A stretch of 64,000 bases of DNA, taken from contig NZ_JAOVZN010000006.1 in NCBI RefSeq assembly GCF_025717045.1, positions 832,269-896,268 of the forward strand. The letters are read 5' to 3'. Below the pieces are notes generated by a model. That model searched no databases, had not been told where the DNA came from, and saw nothing but the letters and a program-made list of their open reading frames with translations. The position numbers were made by a program, and so were the translations under genes. Positions 53,591 through 62,577 of the stretch are shown in pieces. How positions within the stretch are numbered: the first letter of the stretch is position 1; each line of letters starts with the position of its first letter. This stretch comes from Flavobacterium sp. SH_e. GTDB taxonomy: Bacteria > Bacteroidota > Bacteroidia > Flavobacteriales > Flavobacteriaceae.

Positions 53591-54430
53591 ATGAAAAAGA
53601 TAAACAAACTTGTTTTAGCAGTAATGCTGCTTTTGGCTTCAAACTCATTTTTTGGTCAGAATTTAAAAATCATGACTTACAATATCCGTCTGGATGTTGC
53701 TTCAGATGGAGAAAATGCTTGGCCAAACCGAAAGGATTATTTTAATTCTCAAATACAATTTTATAGTCCAGATATTTTCGGTGTGCAGGAAGCAACGCCA
53801 AATCAAGTTTTAGATATTGCAGCGGCGCAAACCAATTATAATAGATTTGGAATTGGAAGAGAAGAAAATGGAACTGGCGAGGCTTGTACGATTTATTATA
53901 AAAAAGATCGTTTTAAAGTAGAACAATCCAATACTTTTTGGCTTTCAGAAACACCAAATGTAGTTTCAAGAGGTTGGGATGCGGCTTGCAACAGAGTTTG
54001 TACATACGGACTTTTTAAAGATTTAAAAACTAAAAAATCATTTTGGGTTTTCAACTTGCATTTGGATCACATGGGTGAAGAAGCAAGAATGAAAGGTGTT
54101 CAGCTTGCTCTTTCTAAAATGAAAGAATTAAACACTAAAAATTATCCTGCTTTTTTAATGGGTGATTTTAACTCAGAACCAAATACAGCTCAAATTGCTG
54201 AAATCAAAAAAGTAATGGATGATACCAAAGATGTTTCAAAAGAAAAACCTTTTGGACCTTCAGGAACTTTCAACGATTTCAAACACAATGAACCCGTAAC
54301 ATTATTATTAGACTACATTTTTATATCAAAAAATAGTGGACTGAACATACAAAAACATGCAGTGTTAAGTGATTCTAAAGATTTAAAATATCCATCAGAT
54401 CATTTGCCTGTTTTAATAGAAATAGATTAA
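53591..54430 (+). CDS. Secreted endonuclease/exonuclease/phosphatase (EEP) family protein
   Basis: 279 residues with signal peptide (SNSFFGQNLK). DNase-I-like fold with all landmark residues: N31 (MTYNIRLD), E67 (FGVQEATPNQ), the His in NLHLDHMGEEAR, D and N in GDFNSEPNTAQ, and the C-terminal SDHLPV His. The family cleaves phosphodiester or phosphomonoester bonds in nucleic acids, inositol phosphates or sphingolipids. In a PUL it could remove phosphate from a glycan or its lipid/protein anchor, but that is speculation. It lies between GH16 and GH30 D, 1 bp before the next gene start, so it is part of the operon. Confidence 0.85.
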   Translation: MKKINKLVLAVMLLLASNSFFGQNLKIMTYNIRLDVASDGENAWPNRKDYFNSQIQFYSPDIFGVQEATPNQVLDIAAAQTNYNRFGIGREENGTGEACTIYYKKDRFKVEQSNTFWLSETPNVVSRGWDAACNRVCTYGLFKDLKTKKSFWVFNLHLDHMGEEARMKGVQLALSKMKELNTKNYPAFLMGDFNSEPNTAQIAEIKKVMDDTKDVSKEKPFGPSGTFNDFKHNEPVTLLLDYIFISKNSGLNIQKHAVLSDSKDLKYPSDHLPVLIEID

Positions 54431-54431
54431 A

Positions 54432-55856
54432 ATGAAAAACATCAACAAAAAACTTCAAATCCTAGTTTTATTGCCTCTTATTGCAATGCAATTCAACTGC
54501 GGATCTTCAACAAATGCTTCAAAAAATACAGGAAAAGTAGCATCTTGGATTACCACAACAGATGAAACTTCTAAACTTAAACAACAGCCTGAGTTAGTTT
54601 TTACTTCAGAAACAAATTCAAATCAAACTATTGAAGTAAATCCTTCAGAAAAATTCCAAACTATTGAAGGTTTCGGATTTTCATTAACAGGAGGAAGTGC
54701 TCAAGCCATTAAAAAACTAGATAAACTAAAAAGAGAAGCTTTACTTCAGGAATTGTTTTCTAGAAAAAATGATGCAATTGGTTTAAGTTATTTAAGAATA
54801 AGTATTGGAGCATCTGATTTGAATGAAAAAGTTTTTTCGTATGATGATATGCCAGAAGGACAAACCGATTTAAAATTGGAACATTTCAATCTTGGACCAG
54901 ATTTAGACGATGTAATTCCGGTTTTAAAAGAGATTTTAGCTATAAATCCTAAAATTAAAATAATGGGTTCTCCATGGTCGCCTCCAGTTTGGATGAAAGA
55001 CAACGGAAGTTCAAAAGGCGGAAGTTTACAGCCAAAATATTACCAAGTTTATGCTGAATATTTTGTGAAATACATTCAAGCAATGAAATCGCACGGAATT
55101 GTAATTGATGCAATTACGCCGCAAAACGAACCTTTACATCCAGGAAACAATCCTAGTTTGTTAATGTTGGCAGAACAGCAAGCAGATTTTATCGGAAATC
55201 ATTTAGGTCCCGCTTTCGCGAAAGCAGGAATCAAAACCAAAATTATTGTTTACGATCATAACTGTAACAAACCTGAATATCCTTTGACGATTTTAAGGGA
55301 TCCAAAAGCAAATCCATTTGTTACTGGATCAGCTTTTCACTTATATGAAGGAGATATTAGTGCGTTATCAACAGTTCATAATGCTTTTCCAAATAAAGAT
55401 TTGTATTTTACCGAACAATACACAGGAACAGGAACTAATTTTGAAACTGACTTGAAATGGAGTGTGAAAAATGTAGTAATTGGTTCAATGCGTAACTGGA
55501 GTAAAAATGCACTTTCTTGGGGATTAGCAAATGATGAGTTTTACAAACCTTTCACACCAGGAGGATGTTCAACTTGTAAAGGAGCCTTGATGATTGATCA
55601 AAATCAAAACATCAAACGAGAAGTAGGATATTATATTATCGGACACGCTTCTAAATTTGTTCCAGAAGGCTCTGTAAGAATCGGAAGCAATATTGTAGGA
55701 AATCTATACAATGTTTCTTTCAAAACTCCGTTAGGACAAATTGTTCTAATTGTAGAAAATGATGGAACTTCAACAGAAACTTTTAATATTAAATACAACC
55801 AAAAACAAACTTCAACCTCACTAAACGCAGGTGCAGTTGCAACTTACGTTTGGTAA
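54432..55856 (+). CDS. GH30 family glycoside hydrolase D (probable lipoprotein)
   Basis: 474 residues. N-terminal signal followed by C23 (AMQFNCGSSTN; the Asn before Cys is unusual for a lipobox). Acid/base E233 (TPQNEPLHPG) and nucleophile E328 (LYFTEQYTGTG). Shares long stretches with GH30 C (KEILAINPKI, DAITPQNEPLH, GDISAL), so C and D form one duplicate pair and A and B another. Starts 1 bp after the EEP gene and ends 12 bp before the GH3 gene. The exact linkage is unknown; a beta-1,6-glucanase role would complete the set. Confidence 0.9.
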   Translation: MKNINKKLQILVLLPLIAMQFNCGSSTNASKNTGKVASWITTTDETSKLKQQPELVFTSETNSNQTIEVNPSEKFQTIEGFGFSLTGGSAQAIKKLDKLKREALLQELFSRKNDAIGLSYLRISIGASDLNEKVFSYDDMPEGQTDLKLEHFNLGPDLDDVIPVLKEILAINPKIKIMGSPWSPPVWMKDNGSSKGGSLQPKYYQVYAEYFVKYIQAMKSHGIVIDAITPQNEPLHPGNNPSLLMLAEQQADFIGNHLGPAFAKAGIKTKIIVYDHNCNKPEYPLTILRDPKANPFVTGSAFHLYEGDISALSTVHNAFPNKDLYFTEQYTGTGTNFETDLKWSVKNVVIGSMRNWSKNALSWGLANDEFYKPFTPGGCSTCKGALMIDQNQNIKREVGYYIIGHASKFVPEGSVRIGSNIVGNLYNVSFKTPLGQIVLIVENDGTSTETFNIKYNQKQTSTSLNAGAVATYVW

Positions 55857-55868
55857 AAATTTAAACTT

Positions 55869-58097
55869 ATGAAAAAAGTAACCACAATTACGCTGTTTAT
55901 GCTATCGCTTTTTGCGTCGGCGCAACAGCAGACAATAGATCAGAAAGTCGATGATCTGTTGAAAAAAATGACAATTGAAGAAAAAATCGGTCAGTTAAAT
56001 CAATATACTGGCGATAATCAAGCAACTGGTCCAATTACTATAAACCCAAATAAACAAGCTGAAATAAAAGCAGGTTTAATTGGTTCGATGCTTAATGTTA
56101 TTGGAACAAAATATACAAGAGGATACCAAGAATTGGCGATGCAGTCAAGACTTAAAATACCATTGCTATTTGGCCAAGATGTTATTCATGGTTACAAAAC
56201 GACTTTTCCGCTTCCGTTAGCAGAAGCAGCGAGCTGGGATTTAGAAGCAATCGAATTAGCAGCGAGAGTTGCAGCTACTGAAGCTTCGGCAAGTGGTATT
56301 CACTGGACATTTGCGCCAATGGTTGATATTGGTCGTGATCCACGTTGGGGACGTGTAATGGAAGGCGCTGGAGAAGATACTTATTTAGGTTCTAAAATTG
56401 CTTATGCAAGAGTAAAAGGTTTTCAAGGAAATAAATTGGGAGATTTAAACTCAGTTATGGCCTGCGTAAAACACTTTGCAGCTTATGGAGCAGGAGTTGG
56501 CGGAAGAGATTATAACTCAGTAGATATGAGCGAAAGAATGCTTTTGGAAACGTATCTGCCTCCATTTAAAGCCGCTTTAGATGCTGGTGCAGCAACATTC
56601 ATGAATTCATTCAATGATATTAACGGAATTCCAGCAACAGGAAATGCACATTTACAAAGAGATATCTTAAAAGGAAAATGGAACTTTCAAGGTTTTGTAG
56701 TTTCAGACTGGGGATCAATTGGGGAAATGGTAGCACACGGTTATTCTAAAGATCTTAAAGAAGCGGCATATTCAGCAATTACTGCAGGAAGCGATATGGA
56801 TATGGAAAGTAATGCATACCGTAAGAATTTAGCAGAGTTAGTAAAAGAAGGCAGAGTTTCTATAGATTTAGTTGATGATGCAGTTAGACGTATTCTTCGC
56901 AAGAAATTTGAATTAGGTTTATTTGATGATCCTTACAGATATTCGGATGAAAAACGTGCTGAAAAAGCATTAAGCAATCCAGAGCATAGAAAAGCAGCTC
57001 TTGAAGTAGCGCAAAAAAGTATCGTTTTATTAAAGAATGAAAACAAGACTTTACCGATTTCAAAAAGCGTAAAAACGATTGCTTTTATTGGTCCAATGGT
57101 AAAAGAATACAAAGAAAACATGGGATTCTGGTCTGTAGAACTTCCAGAAGTTGATTACAATAAATGGATTGTTTCACAATGGGACGGTTTACAAAATAAA
57201 GTGGGTAAAAACACTAAATTATTGTACGCAAAAGGATGTGAAATAGAAGGAACAAATAAAGATGGTTTTGCAGAAGCAGTTGCAACAGCAAAACAAGCAG
57301 ACGTTGTTATTTTGAGTATTGGTGAAAGACGCGATATGAGTGGTGAAGCAAAAAGCCGTAGTGATCTTCATTTGCCAGGTGTTCAGGAAGACTTAGTAAA
57401 AGCAATTCAAGCAACAGGAAAACCAGTTGTAGTTTTAATTAATGCAGGAAGACCTTTGGTTTTCAATTGGACAGCAGACAATGTTCCAGCAATTTTATAC
57501 ACTTGGTGGTTAGGAACAGAAGCAGGAAATGCAATTGCAAACGTATTATTTGGAGATTACAATCCGTCTGGAAAATTACCAATGACTTTCCCAAGAGAAG
57601 TAGGACAAATTCCAATTTATTACAATCACTTCAGCACAGGAAGACCGGCTAAAGATGAAAACGCAACAAACTATGTTTCAGCTTATATCGACTTGAAAAA
57701 CTCTCCAAAATTTCCTTTTGGATACGGATTAAGTTATACAACATTTGATTATTCAGGTTTGAAATTATCTTCAACAAAAATAAAAAGCAACGAAACAATT
57801 AAAGTTTCTTTCCAATTAAAAAACACTGGAAAAATAGCTGGAGATGAAGTAGTTCAGTTGTACTTGAAAGATAAATTTGGATCTGTTGTAAGACCAGTTT
57901 TAGAATTGAAAGATTTCCAAAAAGTGAAATTAAATGCAGGAGAATCAAAAACAATCGAATTTACAATTGACAAAGAGAAACTTTCTTTCTACAATAATAA
58001 ATTAGAATGGGGTACTGAACCAGGAGATTTCGAAGTAATGATTGGAACTTCATCAGCAGATATCAAATTAAGATCTGATTTTGAATTAGTAAATTGA
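55869..58097 (+). CDS. GH3 family beta-glucosidase
   Basis: 742 residues with signal peptide (SLFASAQQQT), so periplasmic. Family GH3 N-domain with nucleophile D280 (GFVVSDWGSIGEMV), substrate contacts in LLFGQDVIHGYKTTFPLPLA and PMVDIGRDPRWGRVMEGAGE, the second alpha/beta domain (about 390-600; KSIVLLKNENKTLPISKSVK) and a C-terminal fibronectin-III-like domain (about 650-735; GDEVVQLYLKD). Acts on short gluco-oligosaccharides from the non-reducing end and would supply glucose for uptake. Last gene of the PUL, followed by a perfect terminator. Confidence 0.93.
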   Translation: MKKVTTITLFMLSLFASAQQQTIDQKVDDLLKKMTIEEKIGQLNQYTGDNQATGPITINPNKQAEIKAGLIGSMLNVIGTKYTRGYQELAMQSRLKIPLLFGQDVIHGYKTTFPLPLAEAASWDLEAIELAARVAATEASASGIHWTFAPMVDIGRDPRWGRVMEGAGEDTYLGSKIAYARVKGFQGNKLGDLNSVMACVKHFAAYGAGVGGRDYNSVDMSERMLLETYLPPFKAALDAGAATFMNSFNDINGIPATGNAHLQRDILKGKWNFQGFVVSDWGSIGEMVAHGYSKDLKEAAYSAITAGSDMDMESNAYRKNLAELVKEGRVSIDLVDDAVRRILRKKFELGLFDDPYRYSDEKRAEKALSNPEHRKAALEVAQKSIVLLKNENKTLPISKSVKTIAFIGPMVKEYKENMGFWSVELPEVDYNKWIVSQWDGLQNKVGKNTKLLYAKGCEIEGTNKDGFAEAVATAKQADVVILSIGERRDMSGEAKSRSDLHLPGVQEDLVKAIQATGKPVVVLINAGRPLVFNWTADNVPAILYTWWLGTEAGNAIANVLFGDYNPSGKLPMTFPREVGQIPIYYNHFSTGRPAKDENATNYVSAYIDLKNSPKFPFGYGLSYTTFDYSGLKLSSTKIKSNETIKVSFQLKNTGKIAGDEVVQLYLKDKFGSVVRPVLELKDFQKVKLNAGESKTIEFTIDKEKLSFYNNKLEWGTEPGDFEVMIGTSSADIKLRSDFELVN

Positions 58098-58100
58098 ATA

Positions 58101-58130
58101 AAAAAGCGGGATTTTAAAATCCCGCTTTTT
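58101..58130. terminator. Terminator at the end of the PUL
   Basis: Perfect palindrome AAAAAGCGGGATTTT and its complement. It can serve both the GH3 gene and the convergent transglutaminase-like gene. Confidence 0.85.
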
Positions 58131-58142
58131 TTTATGTCAAAT

Positions 58143-60164
58143 TTATTTAAGACGTTTCTTGAAACTGTATTTCAGCATATTCAGTAAACCTTCTTCTATA
58201 ATGTCAATTCCAATTCCAAAATTACTATCGGCAACTTCGTGGTGTGCATTTCTAAAATCTTCAAAATCTTCACTTGGAATTTCTAAATTGATCAACGGTT
58301 TATAATCGACATATATAGAAGCGCCATTTTTGGTTACTTTTTTGCGGCTTGTATAATCAAAATAAGGATTCGTAATAGTACTTTCCTGAATAGTATATTT
58401 CTCCTGAGTATCTATTTTTTGATCTGTCGATAAGTTGATTTCATATTTTTCGTTATCAAAATTATGCCAGAAAGAAAGGTCATTATGCATAAAATCGCGT
58501 GCAGCATTTTTGACTACATTTCGATCAAAATACATTAAAAAACGGTTTTTCTCAGCATCAGTAAAATATGGATTTTCAATTGAAGTGTTGTACATAATCG
58601 TAAACTCATTCAGCTTTTTATCATCGCTTACAATTTCAATCGACGCATCTTTGAAAATAGTTCTAATATCGGTTCCATTTCTATCATTTGAATAATTTGA
58701 GGTATAAAACAAGAAATTATTCCAGCTGTCAATGATTTCTCTTTTATTCGTGTTTTTAAAATACTTACGCATATAATTGGCACGATTTCCTTTGTAAGTA
58801 GTAACCAATTTTAGCTGACCTAAATTATTTTGAGCGCTAAAATCTACTTTTTCATTTATTCCGTAGTAAGGAAATTTATAAGGCTTTTTAATCTGCAATT
58901 CCTGATTTGGTTTTACTTCCAGATAATGCATAAAATAAATGTAACCACGGTTTTCTAATAACCCAAATTCATCTCTTGAAGTAGCATCAACAAAATAGGT
59001 TTCATCTTTGTAATTGATTTTTACAATAACGTGATTAAAAGTCAATAACGATGGAAGGTAATATTTAATATAATGATCCGAATTGAAGTTAACCAAAACT
59101 ACAGAAGAATCAACATTAATATAATCTAAAACAACTTTTAGTAAAACCGATTTTGCTTTACAGTCTCCCTGTTTATTTTCATAAGTTACGGATGGCTCTT
59201 GTGGCTTGTGGCCGTTCATTTCATCTGCATTATATATATAGTAAACATGGTTCTGCACGTAATCAATTGCAAATTGTAATTTTTCGTCTTGATCTGCAAT
59301 TGCATCCAACTTTTCTACAAGTTTTGGAGCAAATTCGGTTAAAGATGATTTACTGTATATTTCTTCGTAAAGAGGAGAAATGTAATTAGATAAATCAATC
59401 CAGTTACGATCTGTTGCAAAATCAATGAAAGGAGCAATTTCTCTGTTTATATCAAAAGAGTTAATGTAATTTTCTTTTTCAATTACAAATTGTTCACCTT
59501 TTCTCAAGAAATTCAATTCTGGTTCTAAAACATTTCCTTCTTCATCTCTAAAAAATGTCTTTTTGTATACAATCGCTTCCTTTCTATCGTTGATAAAAGA
59601 AAACTTGTAACTTCCATAAGCCCAGTAAGTGCTTGGCGTTACGTATACATACTTAAGAAACTCTTTTCGCATAAAATCACGATCAGTAAAAACCTTTGTT
59701 CGTGAATCTTCTGTAATTAAAACATCATAAAGACGTAAATCCTTAATGGTAATATTTACTTTTTTATTGCTGCTTAAAATACCACCTTCACTTTGATTTT
59801 CGCTATCTAAAACCTTTATTTTAGTATCTGGAATTTTATCAATCAAAACGCCGTCTCTCAAAACACTGATTCTATGTATAACATAAGTCTCGTTTTCTTC
59901 TACAACAACATCTCTTACTGAGGCGCTTTCAAGATTTGCAGGTTCGTTTAGAGTATAAGCGACACAAGCATATTCGCTATTTTCAGTATCGCTTGTGTAG
60001 TAGATTTTATCTAAAAAGTAACAGAAATCGCGTCCTTCATCAACCTGCTTATTTGAAAAATCCGACTCTTTTATGTATTCAATAAGCTGATCATCATTAA
60101 TTGTAGGGGCCCAGTTTTCTGGTTTCTGAATTTTGTAACTTTCTGATTCAATGATATTTTCCAT
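58143..60164 (-). CDS. DUF3857/transglutaminase-like protein without signal peptide
   Basis: 673 residues. The N-terminal ~280 residues resemble DUF3857-type beta domains (NETYVIHRISVLRDGVLIDK; YVYVTPSTYWAYGSYKFSFI). The transglutaminase-like core has the triad C335 (KQGDCKAKSVLLKVVLDY), H378 (FNHVIVKI) and D393 (YFVDATSRDE). The C-terminal ~270 residues are another beta-rich region. Most Bacteroidota members of this group are exported, but here the start MENIIESESYKIQKPENWAP has no signal peptide and no membrane segment, so a cytosolic place is implied. Function unknown; it may be peptide- or amide-directed. Confidence 0.8.
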   Translation of the reverse strand: MENIIESESYKIQKPENWAPTINDDQLIEYIKESDFSNKQVDEGRDFCYFLDKIYYTSDTENSEYACVAYTLNEPANLESASVRDVVVEENETYVIHRISVLRDGVLIDKIPDTKIKVLDSENQSEGGILSSNKKVNITIKDLRLYDVLITEDSRTKVFTDRDFMRKEFLKYVYVTPSTYWAYGSYKFSFINDRKEAIVYKKTFFRDEEGNVLEPELNFLRKGEQFVIEKENYINSFDINREIAPFIDFATDRNWIDLSNYISPLYEEIYSKSSLTEFAPKLVEKLDAIADQDEKLQFAIDYVQNHVYYIYNADEMNGHKPQEPSVTYENKQGDCKAKSVLLKVVLDYINVDSSVVLVNFNSDHYIKYYLPSLLTFNHVIVKINYKDETYFVDATSRDEFGLLENRGYIYFMHYLEVKPNQELQIKKPYKFPYYGINEKVDFSAQNNLGQLKLVTTYKGNRANYMRKYFKNTNKREIIDSWNNFLFYTSNYSNDRNGTDIRTIFKDASIEIVSDDKKLNEFTIMYNTSIENPYFTDAEKNRFLMYFDRNVVKNAARDFMHNDLSFWHNFDNEKYEINLSTDQKIDTQEKYTIQESTITNPYFDYTSRKKVTKNGASIYVDYKPLINLEIPSEDFEDFRNAHHEVADSNFGIGIDIIEEGLLNMLKYSFKKRLK

Positions 60165-60315
60165 GATTCTTTCTATAGGTGTATATTCTTACTTTTGGAA
60201 TGGCTAAAATAACTAATAAATAATCATTTTCTTTCATGCAAGTGTAAAATTTATAATAAAAAAACCTCACCGAAGTGAGGCAGGCATTATAAATTACTAA
60301 AAATGTGTAAGGTAT

Positions 60316-60573
60316 TTATTTTAAAACAGTATTTACAAAATCCATAGCACCAATTCCTTTGTATGAAGCATACAATGCTTTTTCAAAAGCTTCTTGTTTT
60401 GCCTTTTTATTTTTTACATCGGTATCAACAATCATTTCATTGAAAATCCTTTCCTGTTCTTCGCTATATTTTAAAGAAGCTTCTAAAAGATATGTTTTAG
60501 AAACAAACCCGAATGAAGACCAGATTTTGGTTCTAATTTTTTTGTTGATACTTTTTAACGGATTGGCATTCAT
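60316..60573 (-). CDS. Hypothetical 85-residue protein
   Basis: I do not recognise this family. 85 residues from the ATG at 60573 (MNANPLKSINKKIRTKIWSS). Basic N-terminal third, then a charged, mostly helical stretch (LLEASLKYSEEQERIFNEMI; KKAKQEAFEKALYASYKGIG). No signal peptide or membrane segment. It stands alone between the transglutaminase-like gene and the Nudix-like regulator, with a gap of 150 bp to the former. The open frame on the opposite strand here is a shadow with poor composition. Confidence 0.6.
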   Translation of the reverse strand: MNANPLKSINKKIRTKIWSSFGFVSKTYLLEASLKYSEEQERIFNEMIVDTDVKNKKAKQEAFEKALYASYKGIGAMDFVNTVLK

Positions 60574-60861
60574 AACTTCTACGTTTAACTTTCAATATTT
60601 ATTTTGAAGAAAAAACAAGATTTATAGCAGTGTTTCTTCTGGATTTCGATTAGAATTTAACAATCCGAATCGTTAATGTGTTATTATGACGCAATGTAAT
60701 TATTTTTTTTAAATTTGAACTTTAAATTTAAGTTAAAATTGTGATTTACACACTTTTGTTTTGAATGAAAATTTGATCCCTATTTTTTCAAAAATGCTTC
60801 AGATTTGTAAAAATGAAGTAAATTGCAGAGTTATTAAAAGAAAGTATTTATACCGTATTCA

Positions 60862-61617
60862 ATGTTAAAAGACATTATAGATAATAACGAAAATTACCAG
60901 CCTGGACTTTCTATAGATTGCGTCATTTTTGGCTTTCATGATAATCAGCTCAAAGTTTTATTAATCAAAGTAGAACGTGCCAATAAATGGTCCTTGCCCG
61001 GTGGTTTTATTCCTGTGGATCAAGATATAGATACAGCCGCGATTACGGTATTGAATAGCAGAACTGGTGTTGATGGAGTTTTTTTAAGACAATTTGCCAC
61101 CTTTGGAAAAGTAGATCGTAACAAACAGCATTTTGATAAAAAAATATTGGAATACCTACAAATTGAAGAAGCAAAAGGGAAATGGCTTATGCGCCGTTTT
61201 GTAACGATTGGATATTATGCTTTGGTAGATTTTTCAAAAATTCTTCCAAATCCAATAGGTAGATATGAAATAGTAGAATGGATTGATCATAAAGAAGTGC
61301 CAGAACTTATTTTAGATCACAGAGAAATTTTGGATAAAGCATTGGATACTTTACGAACCGAATTGAATTTAATGCCAATAGGTTACAATTTATTACCAGA
61401 GAAATTTACAATTCCGGAATTGCAGAAATTATACGAAACAATTTTGGACAAAAAATTAGACCGTAGAAATTTTTTACGTAAAATCACTAATATCGGAATT
61501 CTTACCAAACTTGACGAAAAGAAAAGCAACGTAGCGCACAAAGCTCCAAATTTGTATTCTTTTGATAAAGAAAAATACGATGAGGTGCTCAAAAATGGAC
61601 TGAATCAAGGTTGGTAA
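60862..61617 (+). CDS. Nudix-domain transcriptional regulator (NrtR/AraR-like)
   Basis: 251 residues. N-terminal Nudix fold (about 15-150; LSIDCVIFGFHDNQLKVLLI; KWSLPGGFIPVDQDIDTAAI) and a C-terminal winged-helix domain (about 165-245; NLLPEKFTIPELQKLYETIL; LDRRNFLRKITNIGILTKLD). The Nudix box is degenerate: the metal-binding REuxEE residues read TVLNSR, so it should not hydrolyse substrate and more likely senses a metabolite. Members of this family control NAD or sugar metabolism, and in Bacteroidota sugar catabolism. Its target here is unknown, but it is near the PUL. Confidence 0.87.
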   Translation: MLKDIIDNNENYQPGLSIDCVIFGFHDNQLKVLLIKVERANKWSLPGGFIPVDQDIDTAAITVLNSRTGVDGVFLRQFATFGKVDRNKQHFDKKILEYLQIEEAKGKWLMRRFVTIGYYALVDFSKILPNPIGRYEIVEWIDHKEVPELILDHREILDKALDTLRTELNLMPIGYNLLPEKFTIPELQKLYETILDKKLDRRNFLRKITNIGILTKLDEKKSNVAHKAPNLYSFDKEKYDEVLKNGLNQGW

Positions 61618-61633
61618 AAAGTAATCTTTAAAA

Positions 61634-61963
61634 ATGACGATTATGGTTTCAATTGAAGAATTTAGAAAATTAGCAATGTCATTTCCAGATGCAGCCGAAG
61701 AACCTCATTTTGAGAAAACTTCCTTTCGAATAAAAAAGAAGATTTTTGCAACTTTTGACGAAAAAAATAATCGTGCCGTTTTGAAGTTAAACGAAATAGA
61801 TCAATCGGTTTTTTGTTCGTCAAGCGAAAAAATTTTCTATGAAGTTCCAAATAAATGGGGAAAACAAGGCTGGACAATTGTCGAACTTTCAAGAGCAAGA
61901 CCCGAAATGTTTGAAGACGCTTTAATACGTTCGTATGAAAATGTCGCTCCCAAAAAGAAGTAA
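61634..61963 (+). CDS. MmcQ/YjbR family protein
   Basis: 109 residues. YjbR-like (CyaY-like fold) small protein. Visible: MVSIEEFRKLAMSFPDAAEE, FRIKKKIFATFDEKNNRAVL, PNKWGKQGWTIVELSRARPE. Family members are thought to bind DNA, but the function is not settled. Start is the ATG at 61634 or 61643. 16 bp after the Nudix regulator on the same strand, so probably cotranscribed; its stop is 5 bp from the stop of the convergent alkB. Confidence 0.85.
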   Translation: MTIMVSIEEFRKLAMSFPDAAEEPHFEKTSFRIKKKIFATFDEKNNRAVLKLNEIDQSVFCSSSEKIFYEVPNKWGKQGWTIVELSRARPEMFEDALIRSYENVAPKKK

Positions 61964-61968
61964 AATTA

Positions 61969-62577
61969 TTATCTCACAATAGTTCTAAAAGTCAAATTTA
62001 CTCGAGGTTTTTGAGTTGTTTTTGTTGGAGGTAATCGATGCAGCCAATGCGTTTGTGTTTCATCTTTCATAACCAATAAACTTCCATGTTCCAAAATCAT
62101 GGAAACGGTTTCTTTCGTTTCTTTATGTTTGAAGGCGAATTTACGTTCGGCACCAAAACTTACCGATCCAATTGCTCCATTTTTCTTCAAATCCTTTTCT
62201 GCATCGCTATGCCACGCCATTCCTTCTTCGCCCGTATGATATAAATTCAAAAGACAAGAATTGAAAGTTTCTCCCGTTTTTTCTTCAATGATTTTCTTTA
62301 ATTTTAAAAGTTCAGGAGTCCAAGGCAACGCTTTTTTGGTTGTATTCGAATACGTATATTCAAATTCTTGATCGCCGTACCAAGCTACTTTTCGTTTGGT
62401 TAAAATTAATTTTCCGAAGATCACAGCTTCGTCATTTTTCCATTCAATTGTATTTAATAAAATATCGCGATAGAAATCGGCTTCTTGTCTGGAGAAGCAT
62501 TTTCCATAATAATTTACCGTTCCATCTTTCGGAAGCAGATTTGTATTTTCGTCTTTTTGAGGATTAAATAAGTCCAT
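61969..62577 (-). CDS. alkB: Alkylated-DNA repair dioxygenase AlkB
   Basis: 202 residues. Fe(II)/2-oxoglutarate dioxygenase that removes methyl groups from 1-methyladenine and 3-methylcytosine in DNA. Ligands: H123 and D125 (GMAWHSDAEKD), a distal His in THWLHRLP (H180), and the 2OG-binding R192 and R198 (PRVNLTFRTIVR). The core looks like that of the ALKBH2/3 type (PWTPELLKLKKIIEEKTGET, FNSCLLNLYHTGEEG). Last gene of a minus-strand alkylation-repair cluster; its start overlaps the Ada zinc-domain gene by 14 bp, so translational coupling is likely. Confidence 0.94.
   Translation of the reverse strand: MDLFNPQKDENTNLLPKDGTVNYYGKCFSRQEADFYRDILLNTIEWKNDEAVIFGKLILTKRKVAWYGDQEFEYTYSNTTKKALPWTPELLKLKKIIEEKTGETFNSCLLNLYHTGEEGMAWHSDAEKDLKKNGAIGSVSFGAERKFAFKHKETKETVSMILEHGSLLVMKDETQTHWLHRLPPTKTTQKPRVNLTFRTIVR

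Noticed and set aside
47776..58097. Type IX C-terminal sorting domains on the PUL enzymes
   Set aside because: C-termini of GH30 A-D, GH16, EEP and GH3 end in their catalytic or fibronectin-like domains; no CTD pattern.
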